NCBI GenBank assembly: GCA_965279735.1
Contig: OZ257260.1
Coordinates: 1 to 64,000 of the forward strand
DNA: 64,000 bases
DNA from: CAIUGU01 sp965279735
Lineage (GTDB): Bacteria; Pseudomonadota; Gammaproteobacteria; Steroidobacterales; Steroidobacteraceae
Direction of reading: 5' to 3'
Shown here piece after piece: positions 33,944-41,637 of this stretch (positions are counted from its first letter, which is position 1; each line of letters begins with the position of its first letter). The position numbers and the translations under genes were made by a program. Under the pieces are notes generated by a model. That model saw only the letters and a program-made list of their open reading frames with translations. It searched no databases and was not told the DNA's origin.

Positions 33944-34626
33944 GTCCGCTCCGGTTCGTAGCGTTCGAGACGGATATCCTGAATGCCTTCCAGCAGGTTC
34001 AGCGCCTTCACCAGTTCTTCGGACGAACTGCCGGGACGCATGCGGGTTTCGATGATGTATTCGAGTGACGCGCCTTGCCGGTTCGTTGCCACCGACAGCA
34101 GGCGTCGCGCGATGCAGAAATGATTCAGCGTGCGCCCCGCGGTGGTCTCAAGATCATGGCCGAGGCCGACGCGCATCCGCAGCGTGTACGGTGCGGCGAG
34201 ACCGGCAGCGAAACTGGTGCGCGAGGCAATGATGAATGACGCAGCGCCGACGATCACGACGCCGATCACGGCAACCCAGAGATTGGCGGCACCGACGGCC
34301 ATGCCGATCACCACGGCAAAGATCACATAGGCGGTGTCGCGCGTATCACGGACCACCGTGCGAAAACGGACGATCGACAGCGCGCCCACGAGACTGAACG
34401 CACGCGCTACGTTGTTGCCGATCACCTGCGTGACCATCGCAATCAGCACCGACAACAGGATCAGCGTGATGAGGAACGACGAGCCCGATTCACCTTCACG
34501 CGAAGTCCGCACGTAAATCCACGCCACCACGCAACCGAGCAGCAACGCGACTGTCAGGCGGATGAAGATGTCGAGCGGTGCAATCGCCACATCCGCGGCG
34601 AAGGGCGAGGTAAAGAAGTCAGGCAT
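33940..34626 (-). CDS. DUF4956 integral membrane protein
   Basis: A 228-residue protein with an N-terminal membrane half and a cytoplasmic C-terminal domain. Hydrophobic segments are at about residues 18-40, 50-68, 100-118 and 120-140, and the family motif ARAFSLVGALSIVRFRTVVRDTRDTAYV lies between them (shown as one conserved loop in two parts, ARAFSLVGALSIVRFR and TVVRDTRDTAY). The start complementary to 34624-34626 overlaps the VTC gene end by 8 bp, so it is coupled. DUF4956 genes commonly neighbour VTC and CotH genes in other genomes (from memory), suggesting a membrane component of the same process. Confidence 0.87.
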   Translation of the reverse strand: MPDFFTSPFAADVAIAPLDIFIRLTVALLLGCVVAWIYVRTSREGESGSSFLITLILLSVLIAMVTQVIGNNVARAFSLVGALSIVRFRTVVRDTRDTAYVIFAVVIGMAVGAANLWVAVIGVVIVGAASFIIASRTSFAAGLAAPYTLRMRVGLGHDLETTAGRTLNHFCIARRLLSVATNRQGASLEYIIETRMRPGSSSEELVKALNLLEGIQDIRLERYEPERT

Positions 34627-35380
34627 CGACAGCTTCTGCCTGCGGTTTGCGCGCCTTCGCGTCCATGACACCGCTGAGCCCCAGCGCGTTGACGGCCAGG
34701 CGGTATTTCGAGACGCGCTTCGGCGGCGGGGCCAGTTCGGTGATGAGGCGCTTGAAGAGCGCAGGCAGGGCGTCCCGGTACTTGAGTTCCATGATCCACC
34801 CCTGTTCCATGAGGGGCGTGCCGGTGCTGGTGTCGTCATAGCACTGGTTGGCAATCGCGGTGGCTTTCAGTTCCCGGTCCAGCGTCATTCTTACGGGCAG
34901 TCCCTCGGCCATGCCGACACGAGCGGTGCGCAGATAGTTGATCTGGCAGACCGGATTCAGTTGCCGGCCGAGCAGTCGCCGGTGAAACCAGAAACCCGAC
35001 CACAGGCTGTCGGGCTCGGCTTCCTCGAGCAGGGGCAGGAGGTCGATCCGGACCGGCGAACGGCGCTTGCTGACCCAGGTATTCGTCTTGGTCTTGCGTT
35101 CCAGGAAAACGACGTCGTCGCCGTTGTAGCGCCGGACGCGGTACTTGCTGCGCCCGAACGAGCCGTTACCGTGGAAGACGTCGAACCGCTGCGTGTCGAA
35201 GTAGAGGCTGGTGACCTGGTAGGTGTCGCCGTCACTGCCGGTGCCGTGCGGGTCCGCCTCGAGGAACGTGCGGGCCCAGGCACGAACAGCGTCGACCTTG
35301 TCCGGCGGAATCAGGAACTTGAGCTCGGAAGCGAACTCGCGGCGCTCACGGGAATTGGCCGGGGCCTCCTTCAGGCCCAT
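34619..35380 (-). CDS. VTC-domain polyphosphate polymerase-like protein
   Basis: A 253-residue cytoplasmic protein with the VTC tunnel fold (triphosphate tunnel metalloenzyme-like), the catalytic module of yeast Vtc4 polyphosphate polymerase. Tunnel residues are visible as paired charges: ASELKFLIP near residue 18, VTSLYFDTQRFD, SKYRVRRY, FLERKTKTN, QGWIMELKYRDALP and KRVSKYRLAVNALG near the C-terminus. It is the first gene of the minus-strand operon VTC-DUF4956-CotH-DUF4159-zinc ribbon. The product could be polyphosphate or another phosphate transfer product; that cannot be read from sequence. Confidence 0.87.
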   Translation of the reverse strand: MGLKEAPANSRERREFASELKFLIPPDKVDAVRAWARTFLEADPHGTGSDGDTYQVTSLYFDTQRFDVFHGNGSFGRSKYRVRRYNGDDVVFLERKTKTNTWVSKRRSPVRIDLLPLLEEAEPDSLWSGFWFHRRLLGRQLNPVCQINYLRTARVGMAEGLPVRMTLDRELKATAIANQCYDDTSTGTPLMEQGWIMELKYRDALPALFKRLITELAPPPKRVSKYRLAVNALGLSGVMDAKARKPQAEAVDA

Positions 35381-35546
35381 GGGCAGGCAACGCTGGCCGA
35401 CTTGAGCATCCGATCCTCCGGCTGTTCCGTTCAGGAACCTAGCCTAGAGGAAACATCAAGGGGGAGGAAGCGGCGTTACATTCTCTTTACAGAAGGAGGA
35501 CTGAGCAGACAGGTCCTGGCCGGTCTGATCAGTCCTTTTACTCTGG

Positions 35547-35682
35547 CCAAAGCCCAAAGCCCAAAGCCCAAAGCCCAAAGCCCAAAGCCCAAAGCCCAAA
35601 GCCCAAAGCCCAAAGCCCAAAGCCCAAAGCCCAAAGCCCAAAGCCCAAAGCCCAAAGCCCAAAGCCCAAAGCCCAAAGCCCA
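35547..35682. repeat. 7-bp tandem repeat, 19 full copies of CCAAAGC
   Basis: Nineteen perfect head-to-tail copies of the heptamer CCAAAGC (35547-35679) plus a partial unit, with no visible mismatch. The array begins 5 bp beyond the stop codon of the hydrolase gene at 35687 and ends about 167 bp before the VTC start, so it lies in the 3' untranslated part of the minus-strand transcript. Perfect short units suggest active slippage. On the minus strand it would encode a GFGLWAL-type heptapeptide repeat if translated, but no ribosome site supports that. Confidence 0.97.
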
Positions 35683-35686
35683 TTCC

Positions 35687-37255
35687 CTAGAAGGTATTGG
35701 TGACCGGGCAACCCTGCATGCTCAATTGGGCCGCCTTGACATCGGCGCACAGCTTCACGGCATTGGCGATCTGCTGCTTCAGCTGGCCGAGCACTTCCGT
35801 ATAGGTGTGGATGTTGCCGTGGACCGGCAGGTCCTTCTCGACGGCGAGCTTCCAGTACTTGACGCTGTCCGGGTAGCTGTTGCCCCACCAGACGATGTCC
35901 CAGCCTTCATCCACGAGGTCGCCCTGCGACACCAGCTTGTCCCGGGCCACATAGGCAAACAGGCCTGACGCGAAGTGGCTGTTGTTCACCACCCGGTAAA
36001 TGTCGAGCTCCATCGACTTGTCCTTGAGCTTCAGGTGATCGTCGACGGCAATGATGTTCACCGGCTTCGGGTTGCGGCCGAGCGCATCGGGGAACAGCTT
36101 GGCCGGACGCGAGGTGACTTCCTTCACGTACTCGACGTTCTGCCGGTTGGTGATGACCGTGAGCCCTTCCGACACGGCAGCCCGCAGTCCACCCGTATGG
36201 TCGATGTGGTGATGGGACACGATGACCTGCGTGAGCGGTTTGCCGGGTACCGTGGCGCGTGCCTTCTCGATGACGGCAAGCGTGTTGGCTTCGCTGCCGT
36301 ACGCTTCATACATCACGAGGTGATCATCGAACTCGAACAGCGTCGAGTTGCCGCCCGGTGTCACCTTCATGAACCAGACGCCTTTACCCATCGGCACGGC
36401 TTCGACATTCGGGCGGCCCGGCACGGGCACGGCAGTCGCGCGGATATCGGCCGGAGCTGCGAGATCCGGTATGGCGCCATTCACTTCGTACTTGTCGACG
36501 TAGATCTTCTGTTGCGGAATATTCCGGAAATCGCTGAACGTGTTGTAGCCGCTCGGCAGGTTGAGGCCGTTGCCATCAACGGGCTGGTAGCCGACATAGT
36601 GAGTGCGGTAAGTGACATCGCCGAAATTCGGATGCGGTGCAACCCAGCTCAGCCATGCGGGCAAGTGCGTTTCGCTGTTCACGGCCAGCACCAGCGCATC
36701 GCCTTGTTTCGTCGTGATGTCGAGGACCTGCAGGTTGTCCTGCTTGTGCAGCTTGCCGAGCTTCGCCGCTGGATCGAGCGCTGCCCGTACAATGGCAACG
36801 GGATTGTTCAGCATGTCGATGCGGCGGTTGCGGGCTGCCATGGCCGGCGCGCGGGCAAACTTGCCGTCTGCGCCCAGGTTGAAGGCCACGTCACCATCGA
36901 GGGAAACGTTCTGCATGACGTCGCCATTCATGTTCCGGCGATAGGCGAACACGAAGTCCTGGATGTTGTGCTGCTGGACATTCATGCGGCCGTGCTCGAG
37001 ATCAAGCACGCGCTGATGGCCGCTGATGTTGATCCACTTCTGCGGCGCATCGGGAGTACTCGCGATGTTGCCGCCGCCGTCCTGGTACGCCATCTGGCCG
37101 TAGCCGATGATCCTGAGTGTCTTTGCACCCATCACCTTGTCCTTGCCACCCAGCGCGTCAACCGCCTGGTTGATCACGGTGAGCTCGGGCGTCTGCGCCT
37201 GAGCCACGCCGATGGCGAGTACGAAGGCTGTGAGTGTTGCTGCAAATCGTTTCAT
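35687..37255 (-). CDS. Secreted metallo-beta-lactamase-fold hydrolase
   Basis: A 522-residue periplasmic protein with signal peptide (MKRFAATLTAFVLAIGVAQAQ), an N-terminal region of about 270 residues without clear family, and a C-terminal metallo-beta-lactamase fold. The zinc motif is SHHHIDHTGG, followed by NNSH and GDLVDEGWD. The two cysteines near the C-terminus (LCADVK, GCPVTNTF) may form a disulfide. The substrate is unknown. A close paralogue with the same architecture lies at 62571-64000. The stop codon is followed immediately by the 7-bp repeat array. Confidence 0.87.
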   Translation of the reverse strand: MKRFAATLTAFVLAIGVAQAQTPELTVINQAVDALGGKDKVMGAKTLRIIGYGQMAYQDGGGNIASTPDAPQKWINISGHQRVLDLEHGRMNVQQHNIQDFVFAYRRNMNGDVMQNVSLDGDVAFNLGADGKFARAPAMAARNRRIDMLNNPVAIVRAALDPAAKLGKLHKQDNLQVLDITTKQGDALVLAVNSETHLPAWLSWVAPHPNFGDVTYRTHYVGYQPVDGNGLNLPSGYNTFSDFRNIPQQKIYVDKYEVNGAIPDLAAPADIRATAVPVPGRPNVEAVPMGKGVWFMKVTPGGNSTLFEFDDHLVMYEAYGSEANTLAVIEKARATVPGKPLTQVIVSHHHIDHTGGLRAAVSEGLTVITNRQNVEYVKEVTSRPAKLFPDALGRNPKPVNIIAVDDHLKLKDKSMELDIYRVVNNSHFASGLFAYVARDKLVSQGDLVDEGWDIVWWGNSYPDSVKYWKLAVEKDLPVHGNIHTYTEVLGQLKQQIANAVKLCADVKAAQLSMQGCPVTNTF

Positions 37256-37539
37256 TGTTGTTCCCCCGATGTACTTGATTGGTCGATAGCCTATCTTAAA
37301 GGTGCCATGCCACGTGGTTTATCAATGCTCCCGTTAGTAGACAGGAACGCGACGCGGGTTGGCCACTGGCCGGTTTGAAAAGAATTGTGGGATGTTCGAG
37401 TCTGTTGCAACGCAGTATCAGTGCTTGACTGCAAGGCTATACCGGCAGTCGTAGACGATCTCGTATGTAGCCCAGTCCTGTATCTTGATCGACATAGCGG
37501 GGGAGGCGCGATGCTTTACCTTCAGTCAATGAGGAACCC

Positions 37540-38589
37540 ATGAAAAATCCGGGAACCATCTTTTGGGAATCTGGAATCTCGCGCCGCCAGTTCGTTGCCG
37601 GGACAGCATCGAGCCTGGGCGCGCTCTGGTGCGGCCGGGCGGGGTTTGCAGCCGGGCCGGCACCCCATCGCATCGACATCCATTCGCACATCGCGCCGCC
37701 CGAATGGATCCGACGGTTGACGCCGGAAGGAGTCATCCTGCCGCCGCTGGCCAACTGGACCATCACGCGTCATATCGAAGACATGGATCGGGCTGGCGTA
37801 GCGGTGTCGGTCACGTCGATCACATCGCCCGGCCTTTGGTTTGGCGATCCGGCGGTTGCCAGGCCGCTCGCCCGTGCGTGCAACGACTATGGGGCGCAGT
37901 TGCGGCTGGATCATCCCGGGCGCTTCGGTCTATTCGTCGTGCTGCCGTTGCCGGACATCGAGGGCAGTCTCAAGGAGCTCGAGTACGGGCTCGACGTCCT
38001 CAAGGCCGATGGCGTGTGTCTGTTCACGAGCTACGGTGACAAGTGGCTGGGTGATCCAGCTTTCGATCCCGTGTTCGCGGAACTGAATCGTCGCAAGGCG
38101 ATTGTCTACACCCACCCGATCGCCGCGAACTGCTGCCGGAACCTGGTTCCCGGTCTCAACGAAGCCACCATTGAATTCGGCACCGACACCACGCGGGCCA
38201 TCGCCCGATTTGTTTTCAGCGGCAGTGCGGCCCGCTATCCGGACCTGCGCCTGATCTTCAGCCACGCGGGCGGGACCATGCCGTATCTCATCGAGCGCTT
38301 CGACCTGTGGTCACGCACTCCCCCGAATCCGCAGACTGTTCCGGCCGGGTTTCGTGCTCACGCGCGGAATTTCTACTACGACATTGCACAGTCTTCGAAT
38401 CCGGTGACGTTGACCGCGCTGAAGGCGGTAGTACCCACGAACCATATTCTCTTCGGGACAGACTATCCGTTCCGCACGTCGCTCGATCATGTGAACGGCT
38501 TGCAGGGGAGTGGCGTATTTACTGCCGATGAAATCCGCGGCATCGAACGCGAGCACGCGCTGGCGCTCGGTATTCGAATTCCAGGATAG
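37540..38589 (+). CDS. Tat-exported amidohydrolase family 2 protein
   Basis: A 349-residue TIM-barrel metal hydrolase or decarboxylase of the ACMSD/resorcylate-decarboxylase branch. The N-terminus carries a twin-arginine signal (GISRRQFVAG). Metal ligands are recognisable in IDIHSHIAPP, the histidine of YTHPIA, FSHAGG and the aspartate of FGTDYP. Members decarboxylate or hydrolyse aromatic or cyclic acids. The 284-bp gap upstream separates it from the divergent hydrolase gene and must hold both promoters. It is paralogous to the next gene and converges with it, 4 bp between stops. Confidence 0.87.
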   Translation: MKNPGTIFWESGISRRQFVAGTASSLGALWCGRAGFAAGPAPHRIDIHSHIAPPEWIRRLTPEGVILPPLANWTITRHIEDMDRAGVAVSVTSITSPGLWFGDPAVARPLARACNDYGAQLRLDHPGRFGLFVVLPLPDIEGSLKELEYGLDVLKADGVCLFTSYGDKWLGDPAFDPVFAELNRRKAIVYTHPIAANCCRNLVPGLNEATIEFGTDTTRAIARFVFSGSAARYPDLRLIFSHAGGTMPYLIERFDLWSRTPPNPQTVPAGFRAHARNFYYDIAQSSNPVTLTALKAVVPTNHILFGTDYPFRTSLDHVNGLQGSGVFTADEIRGIEREHALALGIRIPG

Positions 38590-38593
38590 CAGT

Positions 38594-39649
38594 TCAGTTT
38601 TTGAGTCCCGGCAGCAGCTTGAGTGCATTGTCGCGACGGATGGCTCGCAGGTCTTTGGCCGACAGTCCCAGTTTGTTGAGGCCATCATTCGTGGCCCCGA
38701 CCGGTACGTAGGGATAGTCGCTGCCGAGCATGATCTGCGACATCGGCACTAGGTTGGTCAGTGCCGCAATGGCCGAGCGATTGGCGGAGTTGCCCACCTC
38801 GAAATGCAGACGCTGCAGTTCGTACTCGAGACCCATCGGCATTTTCTCGGCGCGGTCCTTGGGCGTGGCGAGCTGGGCAATGCGCCCCGCCAGCACCGGA
38901 AGCGTGCCTCCGGCATGGGAGAAGAGATAGCGGATATCACGGAATTTCACGAAGGTACCGGAGAACAGCAGGCTCGTGATCGCCCGCGCCGTGTCGTGCG
39001 GGTACTCGATGAGATTGGGCGTCACGTTTGGCATGAGGCTGCGGCAACAGTCCGCGCCCGTCGGGTGGAAATACACGACGGCCTTGCGGCGGTTCAGCTC
39101 TTCGAAGAGCGGCGCATACACGGGATCGCCGGGCCATTTGTCGCCGTGACTGGTCATCAGGCCGATCCCATCGGCTTTCAGCACATCGAGGGCGTACGCG
39201 ATCTCGCGCAGGCTGCCTTCAATGTCCGGCTGCGGAATCGACGCGAAGAAACCGAACCGCCCGGGATGATCGACGTTCAGCCGCGCCATGTACTCGTTGC
39301 ACTGGCGGGCGAGGGTGCGGCCTTGTTCGACATTCCCGTACCAGACGCCGGGCTGGGTGATGGAAGCAACCGCCGACTGGATGCCGTTGCGGTCCATTTC
39401 CTCAAGGGTGCGTGCCAGCGTCCATTGTTCAATAACCGCCGGGCTGATCGAGTTGGCACGGGCTACGGCGATGAATTCCGGTGGAAAGACGTGGTGATGC
39501 ACGTCGATTGAACCGGTCGCCTGTGCAGACCAGACCCTGCCAGGAAGGAATGCCGCGGTGCTGGCCGCTGCGATTCCGGTCAAGACCTGGCGGCGCGTGA
39601 CGTCCACAGGCGTTGCAGCGTTTCTGGTCGAGGGATTGCTCATTTTCAT
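38594..39649 (-). CDS. Tat-exported amidohydrolase family 2 protein, paralogue
   Basis: A 351-residue protein closely related to the gene at 37540: shared blocks include DHPGRFG, PDIEGSL, ALDVLKADGI and HGDKWPGDP. The Tat signal is VTRRQVLTG near residue 18. Metal ligands are IDVHHHVFPP, YFHPTG, FSHAGG and GSDYP. The start is ATG 39649, six bases before an alternative ATG at 39643; the ORF reaching 39724 adds non-similar residues. The convergent, tail-to-tail position of the two paralogues suggests a local inverted duplication. Confidence 0.87.
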   Translation of the reverse strand: MKMSNPSTRNAATPVDVTRRQVLTGIAAASTAAFLPGRVWSAQATGSIDVHHHVFPPEFIAVARANSISPAVIEQWTLARTLEEMDRNGIQSAVASITQPGVWYGNVEQGRTLARQCNEYMARLNVDHPGRFGFFASIPQPDIEGSLREIAYALDVLKADGIGLMTSHGDKWPGDPVYAPLFEELNRRKAVVYFHPTGADCCRSLMPNVTPNLIEYPHDTARAITSLLFSGTFVKFRDIRYLFSHAGGTLPVLAGRIAQLATPKDRAEKMPMGLEYELQRLHFEVGNSANRSAIAALTNLVPMSQIMLGSDYPYVPVGATNDGLNKLGLSAKDLRAIRRDNALKLLPGLKN

Positions 39650-39749
39650 TGGCCGTTCTCGCGGTGACTGCGCCAACGATAGCGGATCGATGCAACGACG
39701 CCCGGTCGTCGCAGTTTGAGTCAAGAAATGCCGCTCGCAAGGATCAGAA

Positions 39750-40043
39750 TCAGGCTGCGCTTCCGAGCAGAAGGCGAGGGCGTAAACCTGCGCGGGCAGC
39801 CAGGATCAGCAGCATGTCCAGACTGAACTTGTCCCATTTACTACGGACAAGATCGCTGATTCGAGACTGAGTAACGCCAAGGGCTATTGCGGCCTCAGCT
39901 TGGGTCCATCCTTGGTCGGCAAGATGCGAGCGTAGCGTAGCCATCAGATCGGCACGCATTGCCAGAATCCCGGCTTCCTCCGGAGGAAAGCCAAGGTCGA
40001 CGAAGACGTTTCCGCTGCTCTTGATCTGTCTGGCTTTACGCAT
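39750..40043 (-). CDS. XRE-family helix-turn-helix protein, antitoxin-like
   Basis: A 97-residue DNA-binding protein. The helix-turn-helix is QGWTQAEAAIALGVTQSRISDLV in the middle third, preceded by the short region VFVDLGFPPEEAGILAMRADLM that is usual in HigA-like antitoxins paired with RelE-type toxins. No toxin ORF is found on either side, so it is an orphan: either a stand-alone regulator or the remains of a toxin-antitoxin pair. The upstream 30 bp (TTTATCTAAATACTTAGATAG) holds the palindrome TATCTAA-ATAC-TTAGATA, a likely autoregulatory operator. Confidence 0.82.
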   Translation of the reverse strand: MRKARQIKSSGNVFVDLGFPPEEAGILAMRADLMATLRSHLADQGWTQAEAAIALGVTQSRISDLVRSKWDKFSLDMLLILAARAGLRPRLLLGSAA

Positions 40044-40060
40044 GGGTATGCTGAAGTCTT

Positions 40061-40078
40061 TTATCTAAATACTTAGAT
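40061..40078 (-). promoter_or_regulatory. Candidate operator of the antitoxin-like regulator
   Basis: The inverted repeat TATCTAA-ATAC-TTAGATA lies about 18-35 bp upstream of the start codon of the helix-turn-helix gene. HigA-like proteins normally repress their own promoters through such palindromes. It is the only strong palindrome near this gene; binding is inferred. Confidence 0.5.
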
Positions 40079-40217
40079 AGAAGCAAGATCGGCTCGAGCG
40101 CAGCTTTCGGGTCCAAATGGGTCGTATTCCGAGATTCGCAGCGTCTGGTTTGTCAGGCGGAGCGATAGCCAGCTACGATTCGTCACGGCGTATCCCTTAA
40201 AGAGGCGATTGAAGTGA
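40077..40217 (+). pseudogene. Truncated DUF6883-like gene (3' end only)
   Basis: An open frame of 47 codons without a start codon encodes LSGPNGSYSEIRSVWFVRRSD followed by LRFVTAYPLKRRLK (written as two parts). This resembles the C-terminus of DUF6883-type proteins (GPNGR...VRTVW...PRFVTAYP, from memory). An in-frame stop lies just upstream, so the N-terminal two-thirds are missing. Its TGA overlaps the GTG of the DUF4926 gene, showing that the two were once translationally coupled. The truncation point lies next to the orphan antitoxin gene. Confidence 0.6.
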
Positions 40218-40438
40218 TTCGCGAACTGGAAGTCGTCGTTCTGACTGGGGATATCCCTGAGCACGGTCTCAAGGCGGGAGATCTCGGTACTGTCGTGATG
40301 GTTCATGAGGCCGGTGCTGGCTACGAAGTCGAGTTCGTTACCTTGACCGGTGAGACGGTCGCTCTGGTAACCGTCGAGGGGAGCCTGGTGCGCTCTGTTA
40401 GCGAAGGCGAGATAGCGCACGTCCGCAGGGTTGCCTGA
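40214..40438 (+). CDS. DUF4926 family protein
   Basis: A 74-residue protein with the compact SH3-like look of DUF4926: VVVLTGDIPEHGLKAGDLGTVV, then GYEVEFVTLTGETVALVTVE. The start is GTG at 40214, overlapping the stop of the truncated DUF6883-like frame. Pairs of DUF6883 and DUF4926 genes occur together in many bacteria (from memory) and may form a toxin-antidote or other two-protein unit. Here only the DUF4926 member remains intact. Confidence 0.78.
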   Translation: MIRELEVVVLTGDIPEHGLKAGDLGTVVMVHEAGAGYEVEFVTLTGETVALVTVEGSLVRSVSEGEIAHVRRVA

Positions 40439-40526
40439 ATCTTCGAACGCCTCCGACAGATTTCTGCTTTACGCATAGGGACTTCTGCCGTACATTCCCT
40501 GCACCAAGCACAGGGAGTGATGGTAA

Positions 40527-41168
40527 GTGCACACGGTCGATGTGCCCATAGACGTACCCAGTCCTATTGACTGGGAACAGCCGGACGAAGTCCGAAGCTG
40601 GGTTGAGGAAACTATCCTCAAGCGTCCCTACCGCCCCGTTTTCTTCCAGGCATTTTCCGATCAGGTCGAGGAATATCTTCTGCCTGCCGGCAGGGTTCTC
40701 GAGCTTGGCTCAGGACCCGGCATGCTGGCCGAAGTCATCCTCGAATCCCGCCTAATCACGAGCTATTCGCTGCTCGACTTCTCCGCGCCGATGCAGGCTC
40801 TTGCCAAGGAGCGTCTGCGGGCTCACGAATACAAACTCCACTTCCTGCAGCGCGACTTCCGCGAATCCGACTGGATCGCAGGTCTCGGTCCCTTCGAGAT
40901 GATCGTCTCGATGCAAGCCGTGCATGAAGTCCGGCACAAGAGGCATGTGCCGGATCTCTTCGACAACGTCTTTGAGCTGCTGCCGCCGGGCGGCTGCTTC
41001 CTCTACGCCGACCACTACTTCTCCGAAGATGCTTTCCAGGATGCCGATCTCTTCATGACGCGCGACGAGCAATACGATGCTCTGCTTGCGGCAGGATTCG
41101 AGACGGTGGATCTGGTGCTGGATGAGTATGGGATGGCGATGTATAGGGTTATTAAGGAGGGGGTTTAA
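40527..41168 (+). CDS. Class I SAM-dependent methyltransferase
   Basis: A 213-residue protein with a Rossmann-type methyltransferase fold: motif I VLELGSGPGMLAEV near residue 57, the acidic end of strand 2 in SLLDFSAPM, motif FEMIVSMQAVHEV and motif PPGGCFLYADH. The start is GTG 40527 after GGGAG. The substrate is not predictable. It is the first of three small methyltransferases in the accessory region; they do not look closely related to one another. A REP-like hairpin lies just downstream. Confidence 0.82.
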   Translation: MHTVDVPIDVPSPIDWEQPDEVRSWVEETILKRPYRPVFFQAFSDQVEEYLLPAGRVLELGSGPGMLAEVILESRLITSYSLLDFSAPMQALAKERLRAHEYKLHFLQRDFRESDWIAGLGPFEMIVSMQAVHEVRHKRHVPDLFDNVFELLPPGGCFLYADHYFSEDAFQDADLFMTRDEQYDALLAAGFETVDLVLDEYGMAMYRVIKEGV

Positions 41169-41180
41169 GAAACGCGCTGG

Positions 41181-41210
41181 GTAGGAGCCGACCTCCGGTC
41201 GGGGTGCGCG
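41181..41210. repeat. REP-like hairpin element
   Basis: GTAGGAGCCGACCTCCGGTCGG contains the stem CCGACC-TCC-GGTCGG (41188-41202). The GTAGGAGC head followed by a short GC-rich palindrome is the typical form of REP sequences in pseudomonads and xanthomonads. It lies 12 bp after the methyltransferase stop and may act as a 3' stabiliser or weak terminator. Confidence 0.7.
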
Positions 41211-41593
41211 TTCAGCTTCCCCAACAACTGACGGCATCGATTGATCGTTGGAGGGTGCCCGCGGTATTTCGGCATCACGGCGTCAGGGTTATCTGCGCTT
41301 CGCATGCCCGATGAAAGGTGTGCCGGTTGGGCTCAGGAGTGCCAGCAACATCGGACCGGTGGCAGGGCGAGCGAACTCGGCCAAACGCGCACCCCGTCCA
41401 GAGATCGGCGGAAGAAGGATCGCGCGTTCTCGTCCGCGGATCGGTCTCCCCCGAAGGTGTGCCGGTGTGAGTGGGCGGGGTGAGGTAGAGAAGAAGGGAA
41501 AAAGATCTTCACCTGCGGTGTTTGCGTTTTCCATTGTTGTCGGCATAAAAGCGCGCGACCTGGAGCAAAATCAATTGATTGACTATGATCGTG
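41211..41593. other. Gene-free stretch with short direct repeats before the cassette array
   Basis: No gene is supported here. The only notable structure is the 13-bp direct repeat AAGGTGTGCCGGT at 41315-41327 and 41454-41466, 139 bp apart. A 124-codon open frame exists but has an Arg/Gly/Ala-rich composition typical of GC-rich non-coding DNA and no ribosome site. Confidence 0.5.
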
Positions 41594-41634
41594 TCATGTT
41601 ATGCCGCATTTCTGCGGTATAGATAGAGTTAGCT
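41594..41634 (+). repeat. Conserved stem module, copy 2, at the left end of the cassette array
   Basis: TCATGTTATGCCGC leads into the stem TATGCCGCA (41600-41608) and TGCGGTATA (41613-41621) with loop TTTC, followed by GATAGAGTTAGCT (41622-41634). It matches the module at 9308-9376, with a compensated base pair at the stem top. The ATG of the first cassette gene follows 3 bp later. It may be the left boundary of the array, a recombined attachment site, or a promoter region (TATAGAT). Confidence 0.5.
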
Positions 41635-41637
41635 GGC

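Noticed and set aside
35547..35682. CRISPR array
   Set aside because: The repeat unit is 7 bp head to tail without spacers, and no cas genes are present.
35456..35888. Minus-strand ORFs encoding repeated GFGLWAL heptapeptides
   Set aside because: They are the three readings of a 7-bp DNA repeat; no start with ribosome site and no repeat protein family fits.
34562..35968. 468-codon plus-strand ORF
   Set aside because: It is antisense to DUF4956, VTC and the hydrolase genes and passes through the tandem repeat; its length comes from high GC and the repeat.
41248..41622. 124-codon plus-strand ORF before the cassette array
   Set aside because: Low-complexity Arg/Gly/Ala composition, no ribosome site, and it runs into the structured module at 41594.
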